Shown here one piece after another: positions 1 to 8,118 of a stretch of 64,000 bases of DNA. The position numbers were made by a program, and so were the translations under genes. Numbering within the stretch: the stretch's first letter is position 1; each line of letters begins with the position of its first letter. The notes under the pieces are model-generated. The model was given only the letters and a program-made list of their open reading frames with translations, was not told where the DNA came from and did not search any database. Origin of the DNA: Clostridium sp. CAG:964 (GTDB lineage: Bacteria; Bacillota; Clostridia; Oscillospirales; Acutalibacteraceae); contig FR891337.1 of NCBI GenBank assembly GCA_000435335.1, forward strand, positions 21,209 to 85,208. The letters are read 5' to 3'.

Positions 1-501
1 GACGATAGAGAAAAAGACAGACAAAGCAAGTATGAAAGAAGCTCTCGCAGAAGAAGTGACGACTACAGTGATGATGCTTATTCCGATTTAGGCAGAGGCG
101 ACCGCCGAAGCTACTCAGAAAGCTATAACAGCGGTGACAGTTACGAAAGCAAGGGTACCTCATACAGCAGCGACTCATCCTATGGTACCTCTAACAAGGT
201 GTTAAATATTAATGCAACTGCAAAGCTTCAGGTTGTTTTCTTTAAGCCGACAAGCTTTGTTGAGGTTAAAGAGGTAGCAGACGAGCTTATGAAATCCCAT
301 ACCGTTTTGCTTAATTTTGAAGAAACACCGCACGATGAGTCAAAGCGAATTGTAGATTTTATAAGCGGCAGTGCATATGTAAGTCGGGGCAGAGTTCAGC
401 GTATTGCCAAAAATATTTTTATTGTCACACCTAATAATGTTGATTTAAAGGGTGACAGTTTGCTGGACGAGCTGCAAAGCAACGGTATGCAAATTGACTG
501 A
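1..501 (+). CDS. sepF: Cell division protein SepF (5' truncated by window edge)
   Basis: The reading frame is open from base 1, so the gene begins before the window. SepF is a membrane-bound partner of FtsZ that bundles filaments at the division septum. The visible N-terminal part (about 66 residues) is a low-complexity linker rich in Ser, Asp, Arg and Tyr; the last about 100 residues form the conserved SepF domain, with the family-typical stretch on hiding the protomer in a sheet (FISGSAYVSRGRVQRI). The GTG at 199 is internal to the frame and should not be taken as the start, since the linker continues in frame upstream without a stop. It is followed after 5 bases by ylmH and then divIVA, the usual Firmicute division cluster. 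Confidence 0.93.
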   Translation, partial: DDREKDRQSKYERSSRRRSDDYSDDAYSDLGRGDRRSYSESYNSGDSYESKGTSYSSDSSYGTSNKVLNINATAKLQVVFFKPTSFVEVKEVADELMKSHTVLLNFEETPHDESKRIVDFISGSAYVSRGRVQRIAKNIFIVTPNNVDLKGDSLLDELQSNGMQID

Positions 502-506
502 GTATT

Positions 507-1262
507 ATGACAGGCGAAGACAATATACTGTTGGCAAGACTGCATGATGCTGTTTTAAATGCAGGTAAAAGACAGTTTCCTGCTTTTCTGGGCTTTTTAA
601 ACGAGCACGAAATATCTGTTGCACTAAGATACATCAACAGTGGTGCAGTCACAGTCAATTACAGATTTTTCGGAGGCTGTAACGGCAGTGAAAGATGCTT
701 TTTAGCTATAGCCGGCAAGGGTGTTGATATAGAGGATTATTATTTTCCTATATCTGCAATATGTATAAGGTATAAAAAGGATTTTAAGCTAAGTCACAGA
801 GATTTCTTGGGTTCTTTAATGGGCTTAGGAATTAAAAGGGAAACGGTAGGAGATATTTTAATATCCGACGGATACGCTGTTGTTTTTGTTAAGAGTGATG
901 TAGAAAAATATATTCTTTCACAGCTTACAAAAATTGGCTCCGTGGGTGTTGATGTGTCTTTGTGGGACGGCAGTACTTTATTGCCGATTGATAAAAAGAT
1001 AATTGAAGTTAATATTACCGTAGCCTCGGCAAGGCTTGACAGCGTTGTTTCCGCTGTATATCCTCTTAGCAGGGAAAGGTCAGCCGCCGCCATTAGGCAA
1101 GGCTTGGTTTTTGTGAACGGCATAAGTGCTGATAGTGTAAGTCGCACCGTTAAACCCGGTGATAAAATATCGGTTAGAGGAAATGGCAAGTTCTTGGTTA
1201 GTGATTTTTTCGGTACTACAAAAAAGGGAAGATTAAAGCTAACCGTTGAAAAATATATTTGA
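507..1262 (+). CDS. ylmH: YlmH-family RNA-binding protein with C-terminal S4 domain
   Basis: 251 aa. The N-terminal two thirds match the YlmH family (includes FLGSLMGLGIKRETVGDI), and residues from about 175 form an S4 RNA-binding domain (ARLDSVVSAVYPLSRERS, followed by VKPGDKISVRG). In Bacillus the protein binds the ribosome/tRNA and has been linked to ribosome-associated quality control; its place in the division cluster is conserved but its role in division is unclear. It lies between sepF and divIVA with very short gaps, so it is probably co-transcribed. Start ATG 507 follows the sepF stop by five bases. Confidence 0.88.
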   Translation: MTGEDNILLARLHDAVLNAGKRQFPAFLGFLNEHEISVALRYINSGAVTVNYRFFGGCNGSERCFLAIAGKGVDIEDYYFPISAICIRYKKDFKLSHRDFLGSLMGLGIKRETVGDILISDGYAVVFVKSDVEKYILSQLTKIGSVGVDVSLWDGSTLLPIDKKIIEVNITVASARLDSVVSAVYPLSRERSAAAIRQGLVFVNGISADSVSRTVKPGDKISVRGNGKFLVSDFFGTTKKGRLKLTVEKYI

Positions 1263-1276
1263 AGGAGTAGTTTAAT

Positions 1277-1918
1277 ATGATTAGCATTGAGGATGCAAAG
1301 AATGTTGAGTTTAAAAAAAGTGTCAGAGGCTACAATGCAGAGGATGTTAACAATTTTGTAGACGAGGTTGTTGCAACACTTGAGCAGAATAAAAAAGAAA
1401 AGGTTGAGCTTGTTAAAAAGCTTGACATTCTTGCAAAACGCATTGAGCAGTACAGACAGGACGAAGAAAATGTTCGTGGTGCTTTAATTAACGCTGAAAA
1501 GGTTAAGGGTTCGGCAGTAAAGGAAGCAGAGTCTAAGGTTTCTAATATGCTTGAGGAGGCAAAGGCAGAGGCTAAGCGAATTGTATACGATGCAAACGCA
1601 AGTATTGTTGAGCAGAAGAACAACTATCTAAAGCTGCAGGCTGACGCTGTTGTTCTAAGAGAGCAGCTGCTGGCTACATATAATAATCATATTAGAATGC
1701 TTGAGGATTTACCTACCTCTGCCGATATTGGTCAGAAGAAAATTGAGCTAGACCAGCAGTATCCTACTGACCCTCTTCCAAGCTTTACAGAGGATGAGGC
1801 CAAGCCTCTTGCTACAGCTGTCGAAACAGCCGAGACTGATATTTCAAATATAGTGGAACAGGCAGCTCAGCAAAATGCCGAAAGCGAAGACGCAGCAGAA
1901 GCAGCTGTTGAGAAATAA
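1277..1918 (+). CDS. divIVA: DivIVA cell-pole/septum scaffold protein
   Basis: 213 aa. The N-terminal about 60 residues are the DivIVA lipid-binding domain (FKKSVRGYNAEDVNNFVDEV), followed by a long heptad-rich coiled coil to about residue 130 and an acidic, Ala/Glu-rich tail. DivIVA senses negative membrane curvature at poles and septa and recruits Min proteins, chromosome anchoring factors or wall enzymes. A strong GAAGGAG ribosome site sits eight bases before ATG 1277. Last gene of the sepF-ylmH-divIVA cluster; an unusual stem structure follows it. Confidence 0.92.
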   Translation: MISIEDAKNVEFKKSVRGYNAEDVNNFVDEVVATLEQNKKEKVELVKKLDILAKRIEQYRQDEENVRGALINAEKVKGSAVKEAESKVSNMLEEAKAEAKRIVYDANASIVEQKNNYLKLQADAVVLREQLLATYNNHIRMLEDLPTSADIGQKKIELDQQYPTDPLPSFTEDEAKPLATAVETAETDISNIVEQAAQQNAESEDAAEAAVEK

Positions 1919-1952
1919 TATTTGTTAATATAGTGATTTACTGAAAATAATA

Positions 1953-2071
1953 GTGGTGTGTCATACCGAATGTTGTGCCTAAATATAGGTTGTGCCGCAG
2001 CTTATCTTTAATACGGGGCTGCTGTAATTGCCGTATATTGCAGCCGACATATAGTATTGGTGATACACCAC
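1953..2071 (+). ncRNA. Unidentified structured element between divIVA and lspA (candidate leader RNA or large terminator)
   Basis: Bases 1953-1963 pair with 2061-2071 (11 bp, one G-U), and the stem continues inward as 1966-1976 with 2051-2060 with small bulges and several G-U pairs, giving a stem of over 20 bp. Inside are a small hairpin at 1978-1989 (4 bp, AATA loop) and two mutually exclusive pairings: 1997-2001 with 2018-2022, or 2017-2022 with 2040-2045; a third option pairs 2012-2016 with 2031-2035. The closing stem is followed by ATTTTTG and then the lspA ribosome site. I do not recognise the family and it lacks the T-box consensus. It may be a leader/attenuator for lspA, a bulky terminator or a small repeat. 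Confidence 0.4.
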
Positions 2072-2105
2072 ATTTTTGTTGATATTATATTAAGGAGGGG
2101 TTAAT

Positions 2106-2576
2106 ATGCTATTAGCTTTTATTATAGCAATTGTTGCCATAGCTGCCGACCAGCTGCTTAAATTGCTTGTTACAAGTACACTGCAGTCCGGCGGTACAGT
2201 TACTATTTTGGGCGGACTTGTAAAATTTTTTTACTGTGAAAATAAGGGTATGGCCTTTGGTATGCTGCAGAACCAAAGGTGGTTGTTTATTGTGTTTACA
2301 ATAGCTGTGATTTTGGGAATAATTATATACCTAATTAAGGTAAAGCCGATGAACAAGGTTTTGCTGATTTCTCTGGGCTTGATAATAGGCGGAGGTATAG
2401 GCAACCTAATAGACCGAGTATATCTAAGCTATGTTGTAGACTATATTCAGCTTTCTTTCTTTAGTCCTGTGTGTAATTTTGCTGACTATTGCATTACTGC
2501 CGGTACTATTATGCTTGTTGTATATATACTGTTTTTTAACAATGAAAGTGACAAAAAAATCAGTAGGGCAGAGTAG
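2106..2576 (+). CDS. lspA: Lipoprotein signal peptidase (signal peptidase II)
   Basis: 156 aa, normal family length, with four predicted membrane segments. This aspartic peptidase removes the signal peptide of diacylglyceryl-prolipoproteins at the membrane. The catalytic aspartates are recognisable as Asp103 in GGGIGNLIDR and Asp112 in YVVDYI; the conserved CENKGMAFG stretch is at about residue 43. A strong AAGGAGGGG precedes ATG 2106. The stop codon is followed two bases later by the pseudouridine synthase gene, a pairing conserved across Firmicutes. Confidence 0.95.
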   Translation: MLLAFIIAIVAIAADQLLKLLVTSTLQSGGTVTILGGLVKFFYCENKGMAFGMLQNQRWLFIVFTIAVILGIIIYLIKVKPMNKVLLISLGLIIGGGIGNLIDRVYLSYVVDYIQLSFFSPVCNFADYCITAGTIMLVVYILFFNNESDKKISRAE

Positions 2577-2578
2577 CT

Positions 2579-3508
2579 ATGAAAAGTTTTGTATTTAATG
2601 TTGTAAGCGGCGAAGAGGGCTTGAGAATTGACAAATTCCTTAGCGAAAAGCTTGTGGAGATTACCAGATCTGCAATTCAGAGCTACATTGCAGACGGAGA
2701 GGTGTCTGTAAATAAAAAAACAGTGGGCAAGAGCTTCAAAACAAAAACAGGTGATATTGTAAGCATTACAATTCCTGACCCTGTACCACTTGAGGCAGAA
2801 GCGGAAAATATTCCTCTTGATATTGTTTATGAAGACGATGATGTAATAATTGTAAATAAGCCAAAGGGAATGGTTGTACACCCTGCACCGGGCAATTATA
2901 CAGGCACCTTAGTAAATGCCTTGCTGTACCACTGCAAAGACAGTCTGTCGGGTATCAACGGTGTTCTTCGCCCCGGCATAGTACACAGAATAGATAAAAA
3001 CACCAGTGGCTTGCTTATAGTTGCAAAAAATGACAGCTCTCATAGAATTATTGCACAGCAGATTAAAGACCACAGCTTTACGCGTGAGTATCAAACTGTG
3101 GTTTACGGCAATATTAAAGAGGATTCCGGCACAATAAACCAGCCAATAGGAAGAAACCCCTCCGACAGAAAGAAGATGACTGTTACAGCCAAAAACTCTA
3201 AAGAGGCTGTTACGCATTTTAAGGTGCTTAAACGCTTTGGGGAGTTTACGCATTTAGCGGTTCAGCTAGAAACAGGACGCACACATCAGATAAGGGTGCA
3301 TATGGCGTATATTAATCACCCTGTGGCAGGTGACGATGTTTATGGACCAAAAAAGGTTATAACAAAGCTTTGCGGTCAGTGCTTGCATGCAGGAAAATTG
3401 GGCTTTATACACCCGACAACAGGCAAATATATGGAGTTTAGTTCTGAGCTGCCAAAATATTTTAAGGATTTTCTTGATGAGCTTAACGCAAAATACTATG
3501 GTCTATAA
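2579..3508 (+). CDS. RluD-family 23S rRNA/tRNA pseudouridine synthase
   Basis: 309 aa, with an N-terminal S4 domain (residues about 15-65) and a RluA/RluD catalytic domain. The catalytic aspartate is Asp139 in HRIDKNTSGLL (usually HRLDKDTSG), and the ETGRTHQIRVHM motif is near residue 235. It isomerises specific uridines in large-subunit rRNA; the exact site cannot be told from sequence alone. It corresponds to B. subtilis ylyB by its position directly after lspA. Strong terminator-like hairpin 20 bases downstream closes the unit. Confidence 0.9.
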   Translation: MKSFVFNVVSGEEGLRIDKFLSEKLVEITRSAIQSYIADGEVSVNKKTVGKSFKTKTGDIVSITIPDPVPLEAEAENIPLDIVYEDDDVIIVNKPKGMVVHPAPGNYTGTLVNALLYHCKDSLSGINGVLRPGIVHRIDKNTSGLLIVAKNDSSHRIIAQQIKDHSFTREYQTVVYGNIKEDSGTINQPIGRNPSDRKKMTVTAKNSKEAVTHFKVLKRFGEFTHLAVQLETGRTHQIRVHMAYINHPVAGDDVYGPKKVITKLCGQCLHAGKLGFIHPTTGKYMEFSSELPKYFKDFLDELNAKYYGL

Positions 3509-3528
3509 AAGCAATTATTATATATTGG

Positions 3529-3555
3529 GGAGCCTTTCGGTTAGGCTCTCTTTTT
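3529..3555 (+). terminator. Rho-independent terminator after the rluD-type gene
   Basis: Stem 3529-3535 / 3543-3549 (GGAGCCT with AGGCTCT, one G-U), loop TTCGGTT, followed by CTTTTTG. A good intrinsic terminator ending the lspA unit. Confidence 0.85.
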
Positions 3556-3563
3556 GTACAAAA

Positions 3564-3603
3564 AATAATATTTACCTGTATGAGTAATACAGCAAATATT
3601 ATT
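3564..3603. repeat. Long AT-rich inverted repeat just beyond the terminator
   Basis: Perfect arms of 10 bp (3564-3573 with 3594-3603, AATAATATTT) and an inner perfect 6-bp stem (3576-3581 with 3587-3592, CTGTAT) around the loop GAGTA. No T-run follows, so it is not a standard terminator. It could be a protein-binding palindrome, an RNA-stabilising hairpin or a small dispersed repeat; no second copy was noticed in this window. Confidence 0.5.
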
Positions 3604-3605
3604 AA

Positions 3606-3737
3606 AATATAGTTAATTATCAAAACATTTACTTTACAACAATTCTTAGATATAGTATTATTATTAAGGATAATTATGCTAACGCCCACTATGCAGTCCG
3701 GTATGTAAAGGGTGCAAAGGTTGGCGTATCTGTGTAA
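3606..3737 (+). pseudogene. Possible 3' remnant of an unidentified gene upstream of pyrH
   Basis: A frame open for about 43 codons after the TAA at 3603-3605 ends with TAA at 3735-3737. Its last 22 codons look coding: richer in G and C than the surroundings and translating to a plausible tail (DNYANAHYAVRYVKGAKV). There is no ATG, GTG or TTG with a ribosome site before it. It may be the decayed end of a deleted gene or chance. The family is not recognised, and rpsB/tsf, common upstream of pyrH, are not present. Confidence 0.22.
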
Positions 3738-3778
3738 GACCGTTTTAAAATGATTTTAAGCAGAAAGGGATAGAAAGT

Positions 3779-4483
3779 ATGAAACCAAAATATAAAAGAA
3801 TACTGTTAAAGCTTAGCGGAGAGGCACTTGCCGGAAACGAAAAGCACGGAATCGACTTCGACACAGTTTTAAAGTTTTGCAAGCCTATTAAGAAATTGGT
3901 AGATATGGGCGTAGAGGTTGCTATAGTAGTTGGCGGCGGTAACTTTTGGCGTGGAAGATCAAGCGGCAAGATGGACAGAACAAGAGCAGACCATATGGGT
4001 ATGCTTGCCACTGTTATTAATGCACTAGGTGTGGCTGACGCACTGGAGCAGCTTGATGTTGTAGTAAGAGTACAAACAGGCATTACAATGCAGCAGGTTG
4101 CAGAGCCTTACATCAGAAATAAAGCTGTTCGTCACCTTGAAAAGGGCAGAGTAGTTGTTTTCGGCTGTGGTACAGGTAACCCGTTTTTCTCAACAGATAC
4201 AGCAGCAGCACTTCGTGCAGCCGAAATTGATGCCGATATTATTCTAAAGGCTACAATGGTTGACGGTATTTATGACAGCGACCCTAAGAAGAACCCTAAC
4301 GCAGTTAAGTTTGACGAGGTTTCATATTTAGACATTTTAAACAAAGGCCTTGCTGTTATGGATACAACAGCGGCCACACTTTGTTCAGACAACAATATCC
4401 CTATTCTGGTATTTAGTATTGAAAATCCTGAAAATATAGTATCAGCCGTATGCGGTGAAAAGGTTGGTACTTTGGTAAAATAA
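3779..4483 (+). CDS. pyrH: UMP kinase
   Basis: 234 aa, normal length. Phosphorylates UMP to UDP with ATP in pyrimidine nucleotide synthesis; bacterial UMP kinases are hexamers of the amino-acid-kinase fold, controlled by UTP and GTP. Visible motifs include KLSGEALAG at the N-terminus, [10 protein letters not shown] for phosphate binding, and [17 protein letters not shown]. It opens the block pyrH-frr-uppS-cdsA-dxr-rseP-ispG-polC, a gene order typical of Firmicutes, although rpsB and tsf are missing upstream. Confidence 0.97.
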   Translation: MKPKYKRILLKLSGEALAGNEKHGIDFDTVLKFCKPIKKLVDMGVEVAIVVGGGNFWRGRSSGKMDRTRADHMGMLATVINALGVADALEQLDVVVRVQTGITMQQVAEPYIRNKAVRHLEKGRVVVFGCGTGNPFFSTDTAAALRAAEIDADIILKATMVDGIYDSDPKKNPNAVKFDEVSYLDILNKGLAVMDTTAATLCSDNNIPILVFSIENPENIVSAVCGEKVGTLVK

Positions 4484-4502
4484 TTTTAAGGAGCTTATTT
4501 AT

Positions 4503-5057
4503 ATGAAAACTGTATTAAAAAATGCTGAAGAGCGTATGAACAGAAGAATTGACCACTTAAATAATGAATATTCTGCAATAAGAGCAGGCAGAGCTAACCC
4601 GGCAGTGCTTGATAAGGTAACTGTTGACTACTACGGTGCACCTACACCTATCAACCAGCTTGCGGCTGTATCTGTTACAGAGGCAAGAACACTTATGATT
4701 CAGCCTTGGGATGTTTCTGTGCTTACTCCTATTGAGCGTGCTATTCAAATGTCAGATGTAGGCATTAACCCTCAAAATGACGGTAAGGCACTTCGTATGG
4801 TGTTCCCACCGCTTACAGAGGAAAGAAGAAAAGAGCTTGTTAAGGATGTAAAGGAGCTTGCAGAAGAAGCCAAGGTAGGCATAAGAAATGTAAGGCGTGA
4901 CGCTGTTGACAAGTTTAAGGCTATGAAGAAAAACAGCGAAATTACTGAGGACGACCTAAAGCAGGCAGAGAAGAAAACTCAGGATTTAACAGATAAATTT
5001 GTTAAAGAAATTGACGCTATTGCCGAGAAAAAGCAAAAGGAAATAATGTCTATTTAA
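4503..5057 (+). CDS. frr: Ribosome recycling factor
   Basis: 184 aa, the standard RRF length. With EF-G it splits the post-termination 70S ribosome. Family signatures are clear: IRAGRANPAVLDKVTVDYYG, LMIQPWDVS and the C-terminal three-helix-bundle segment (NVRRDAVDKFKAMKKNSEI). AAGGAG sits before ATG 4503, 19 bases after pyrH. Confidence 0.97.
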   Translation: MKTVLKNAEERMNRRIDHLNNEYSAIRAGRANPAVLDKVTVDYYGAPTPINQLAAVSVTEARTLMIQPWDVSVLTPIERAIQMSDVGINPQNDGKALRMVFPPLTEERRKELVKDVKELAEEAKVGIRNVRRDAVDKFKAMKKNSEITEDDLKQAEKKTQDLTDKFVKEIDAIAEKKQKEIMSI

Positions 5058-5093
5058 TTTTTCTTCAATAGAATTTGCTTAGGAGGGTGAAGT

Positions 5094-5849
5094 ATGTTGC
5101 CTTTTCTAAAAGGAAAAAACAATGAAAAGCAGAATATTGCCTTGAAGGATGTTCAGCTGCCGGAGCATATAGGAATTATAATGGACGGAAACGGCAGGTG
5201 GGCAAAGAAAAGGGGCTTGCCTCGCAGTGCCGGTCACAGTGCCGGGGCTAAAACCTTTAGAACAATTACAAAATATTGCAGCAGCATTGGCATAAAATAC
5301 CTTACCGTTTATGCTTTTTCTACAGAAAACTGGAAAAGACCGCAGGACGAGGTAAATGCCCTTATGCGATTGTTTAAGTCTTATCTTGAGGAAGCTATCA
5401 GAGATTTTAAGGACGAGGATATTGTTGTAAGGTTTATTGGCGACAGAACTGCTTTTTCTCCTGAGCTGCAGGAGCTTATAAATGAAAACGAGCGTTGCTC
5501 AGCCGACCGAACAGGTATGGTACTGAACATAGCTATGAATTATGGCTCACGGGATGAAATTGTTCGTGCCGTAAAAAATATAGCACAGCAGGTTGAGGAT
5601 AAGAAAATTACCGTAAGTGATATTAATGACAGTCTTATCAGCAGCAACTTGTATACAGCAGGTCAGCCTGATCCCGACCTTATTATAAGACCGAGCGGTG
5701 AATATAGAATATCCAATTTTTTGCTGTGGCAGTCTGCTTATACCGAATATGTAATTATGAATGTTTTATGGCCGGACTTTACCACAGATATGCTTGACAG
5801 TGCTATTATAGAATATGCTAAGCGAAACAGACGCTTTGGCGGTGTATAA
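5094..5849 (+). CDS. uppS: Undecaprenyl diphosphate synthase (cis-prenyltransferase)
   Basis: 251 aa. Condenses isopentenyl diphosphate units in cis to make the C55 lipid carrier of cell-wall synthesis. The catalytic Asp31 lies in HIGIIMDGNGRWAKKRG; the terminal substrate-binding block contains DLIIRPSGEYRISNFLLWQ, where the usual Gly-Glu-x-Arg-xSN-F pattern is intact. Strong AGGAGGGTG ribosome site. The isoprenoid precursors come from the MEP pathway genes dxr and ispG in the same block. Confidence 0.96.
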   Translation: MLPFLKGKNNEKQNIALKDVQLPEHIGIIMDGNGRWAKKRGLPRSAGHSAGAKTFRTITKYCSSIGIKYLTVYAFSTENWKRPQDEVNALMRLFKSYLEEAIRDFKDEDIVVRFIGDRTAFSPELQELINENERCSADRTGMVLNIAMNYGSRDEIVRAVKNIAQQVEDKKITVSDINDSLISSNLYTAGQPDPDLIIRPSGEYRISNFLLWQSAYTEYVIMNVLWPDFTTDMLDSAIIEYAKRNRRFGGV

Positions 5850-5868
5850 AGGTTGGTGTTAAAGAGAA

Positions 5869-6696
5869 ATGAAAACAAGAATTATATCTGCCATAATAGG
5901 TGTGCCTTTAATATTGCTGACCTTGTTTTTTAACAGATATTTCCCCTTGTGCGTAAATATACTTTGTGCTATCGCTTCGCTGGCGTGTACTGTTGAGCTT
6001 CTTACGGCAAAGGCTTTAATAAAAGATGTAAAAATAACAGCGCCTTGTATGCTGTTTGCGGCACTTTTGCCTATGCTTGTACCTATAGGCTGGTGGAAAA
6101 TGGTTGCCTTTTTATTTGTATTCTACATTTTTGTTTTGCTGATTGTTAAAAATCAAGAATATAAATTTTCCGATATGTCATATATTTTAACAGCGGTATG
6201 TCTGACTGTTTTCGGTTTAAGCTGTTTGGCAGGCGCCTGTGCTCTTGATGAAACGCATTCGGTATTTTATGTAACATTGTGCTTTGTAATAGCGTGGGTT
6301 TCCGACGCCGGTGCATATTTTGTAGGCAGCTTTTTAGGAAAACATAAGCTCTGCCCAAATGTAAGCCCTAAAAAAACCATAGAGGGCGCAGTAGGCGGAG
6401 TTATAATAGGCGTAATAGGCGCAGTTGTAGACGCCTTGGTTTTCCAATTTATTATTTTTCATGGAAATGTCACTATAAACTTTATAGGAGTTTTGGTTGT
6501 TGCCGCTATTGGCACTGTTACATCAATAATAGGCGACCTTACTTTCTCTCTTATAAAAAGGAGCTGCAAGGTAAAGGATTACGGCAATATTATTCCGGGT
6601 CACGGCGGAATACTAGACAGGTGTGACAGTATTATTATGACTGCACCTATGCTTTTTGTTTTTGTACAGTATTTTCCGCTTACAGCTGCAGCTTAA
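5869..6696 (+). CDS. cdsA: Phosphatidate cytidylyltransferase
   Basis: 275 aa with about eight predicted membrane segments. Makes CDP-diacylglycerol, the precursor of anionic phospholipids. The C-terminal signature is present: VSPKKTIEGAVGG, GDLTFSLIKRSCKVKDYG and PGHGGILDRCDS, the last holding the catalytic/metal-binding aspartates. The start ATG 5869 lies 19 bases after uppS. A GC-rich hairpin follows, so part of the transcript may stop here before dxr. Confidence 0.95.
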   Translation: MKTRIISAIIGVPLILLTLFFNRYFPLCVNILCAIASLACTVELLTAKALIKDVKITAPCMLFAALLPMLVPIGWWKMVAFLFVFYIFVLLIVKNQEYKFSDMSYILTAVCLTVFGLSCLAGACALDETHSVFYVTLCFVIAWVSDAGAYFVGSFLGKHKLCPNVSPKKTIEGAVGGVIIGVIGAVVDALVFQFIIFHGNVTINFIGVLVVAAIGTVTSIIGDLTFSLIKRSCKVKDYGNIIPGHGGILDRCDSIIMTAPMLFVFVQYFPLTAAA

Positions 6697-6711
6697 TAAT
6701 TTTGCGTTAAT

Positions 6712-6738
6712 AGGGGGTATTAAATAACCCCCTTGTTT
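6712..6738 (+). terminator. Probable intrinsic terminator between cdsA and dxr
   Basis: AGGGGGT at 6712-6718 pairs with ACCCCCT at 6727-6733 around an AT loop, followed by TGTTT. The uridine tract is weak, so termination may be partial. Confidence 0.55.
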
Positions 6739-6822
6739 AATTGTACTGCTGTTTTTTTCGTTTCAAATGTACGCTTTTATTAGCTGCATGCATTTTCAGC
6801 AGTGGTATTTTGTATGTAAATT

Positions 6823-6853
6823 AACCGCTTTTTGCCCTTGCAGGCAAAAGGTT
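6823..6853 (+). promoter_or_regulatory. Stem-loop in the dxr leader
   Basis: AACC 6823-6826 pairs with GGTT 6850-6853 and TTTTGCC 6830-6836 with GGCAAAA 6843-6849, with a 3-base bulge and a loop of six. No T-run follows. It lies about 30 bases before the dxr ribosome site and may influence dxr mRNA stability or translation. Nothing else clear was seen in 6697-6885. Confidence 0.4.
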
Positions 6854-6885
6854 ATTTGGTTATATAAAATTAAGGAAGTATATTT

Positions 6886-8040
6886 ATGACTGAGAATATC
6901 TCAATTTTAGGTTCAACAGGTTCTATAGGAACGCAAACACTTGATGTTGTACGAAAGCTTAACCTAAAGGTTTCTGCACTGACAGCGGCGTCTAATACCA
7001 AGATTATGGAACAGCAAATCAGAGAATTTAAGCCGAAGCTTGCCGTTATGTTTAACCAACAGGCAGCGAAAGATTTAAAAGAAAAAATTGCTGATACATC
7101 TACAAAGGTTTCATATGGTATGGACGGACTTATAGAAGCTGCTGTAATTGACAGTGCCGACACCGTTCTTAATTCGGTGGTAGGTATGGTCGGCTTACAG
7201 CCCACTCTTAGCGCAATTAATGCAAAGAAAAATATTGCCCTTGCCAATAAAGAAACGCTTGTAACAGGCGGCAAGTTGGTTATGGAGGCTGTAAAGAAAA
7301 ATAATGTTAATATGTACCCGGTAGACAGCGAACATTCCGCAATTTTTCAGTGTTTACAGGGAATGAATAATAAAAAAGAGCTTAAAAAAATAATTCTTAC
7401 AGCATCAGGCGGTCCGTTTTTCGGCAAAACAAGGTCAGAGCTTGAAAATGTAACCCTTGAACAGGCGCTTAATCACCCTAACTGGAGTATGGGTAAGAAA
7501 ATAACCATAGATTCCGCTACTATGATGAATAAGGGACTTGAGGTTATAGAAGCAAAATGGCTTTTTGATGTAGATGTTGATAATATTGATGTGGTTATTC
7601 ACAGAGAAAGCATTATACACTCTATGGTAGAATTTGCCGATAATTCGGTAATTGCACAAATGGGCGTTGCAGATATGCGTATTCCCATTCAGTATGCTGT
7701 TACCTATCCAAACAGGTTTGAGTCCCCGGTAAAGCAGCTAAGCTTAACAGAGGTTTCGCCTCTTACTTTTTATAAGCCGGACTACGAAACCTTTACCTGC
7801 CTGTCACAGTGCATACAGGCAGTAAAAAAATGCGAGCTTGCACCTGTTGCGGCAAACGGTGCAAACGAACAGGCAGTTGATTTGTTTTTAAACAGAAAAA
7901 TAAAGTTTTTGCAAATTGGCGAGCTTGTAGCTAAAGCGGTAAGCAGAGTAGGCGATAGTAAGATAACATCTGTAAACGATATTTTAGAAACTGACAGAGC
8001 AGCAAGAGAATTTGTTTTAAGCGAGTATACAAAGCTGTAG
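6886..8040 (+). CDS. dxr: 1-deoxy-D-xylulose 5-phosphate reductoisomerase
   Basis: 384 aa. Second enzyme of the MEP isoprenoid pathway; converts DXP to 2-C-methyl-D-erythritol 4-phosphate using NADPH. Visible: the N-terminal nucleotide-binding LGSTGSIGTQTLDV, the NKETLVTGG segment, the metal/substrate region PVDSEHSAIFQ and IDSATMMNKGLEVIEA. AAGGAAG precedes ATG 6886. Part of the dxr-rseP-ispG unit conserved in Clostridia. Confidence 0.97.
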   Translation: MTENISILGSTGSIGTQTLDVVRKLNLKVSALTAASNTKIMEQQIREFKPKLAVMFNQQAAKDLKEKIADTSTKVSYGMDGLIEAAVIDSADTVLNSVVGMVGLQPTLSAINAKKNIALANKETLVTGGKLVMEAVKKNNVNMYPVDSEHSAIFQCLQGMNNKKELKKIILTASGGPFFGKTRSELENVTLEQALNHPNWSMGKKITIDSATMMNKGLEVIEAKWLFDVDVDNIDVVIHRESIIHSMVEFADNSVIAQMGVADMRIPIQYAVTYPNRFESPVKQLSLTEVSPLTFYKPDYETFTCLSQCIQAVKKCELAPVAANGANEQAVDLFLNRKIKFLQIGELVAKAVSRVGDSKITSVNDILETDRAAREFVLSEYTKL

Positions 8041-8118
8041 GCTTATTGCCGCACTGCGATTTTTAGGGTTATATGCTATACTGCTCTAGAATACATTTTA
8101 AAGAAAGGACTGATTACA

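Noticed and set aside
1919..2105. T-box leader (ileS-type) between divIVA and lspA
   Set aside because: No GGGTGGNACCGCG-like antiterminator sequence and no ileS gene.
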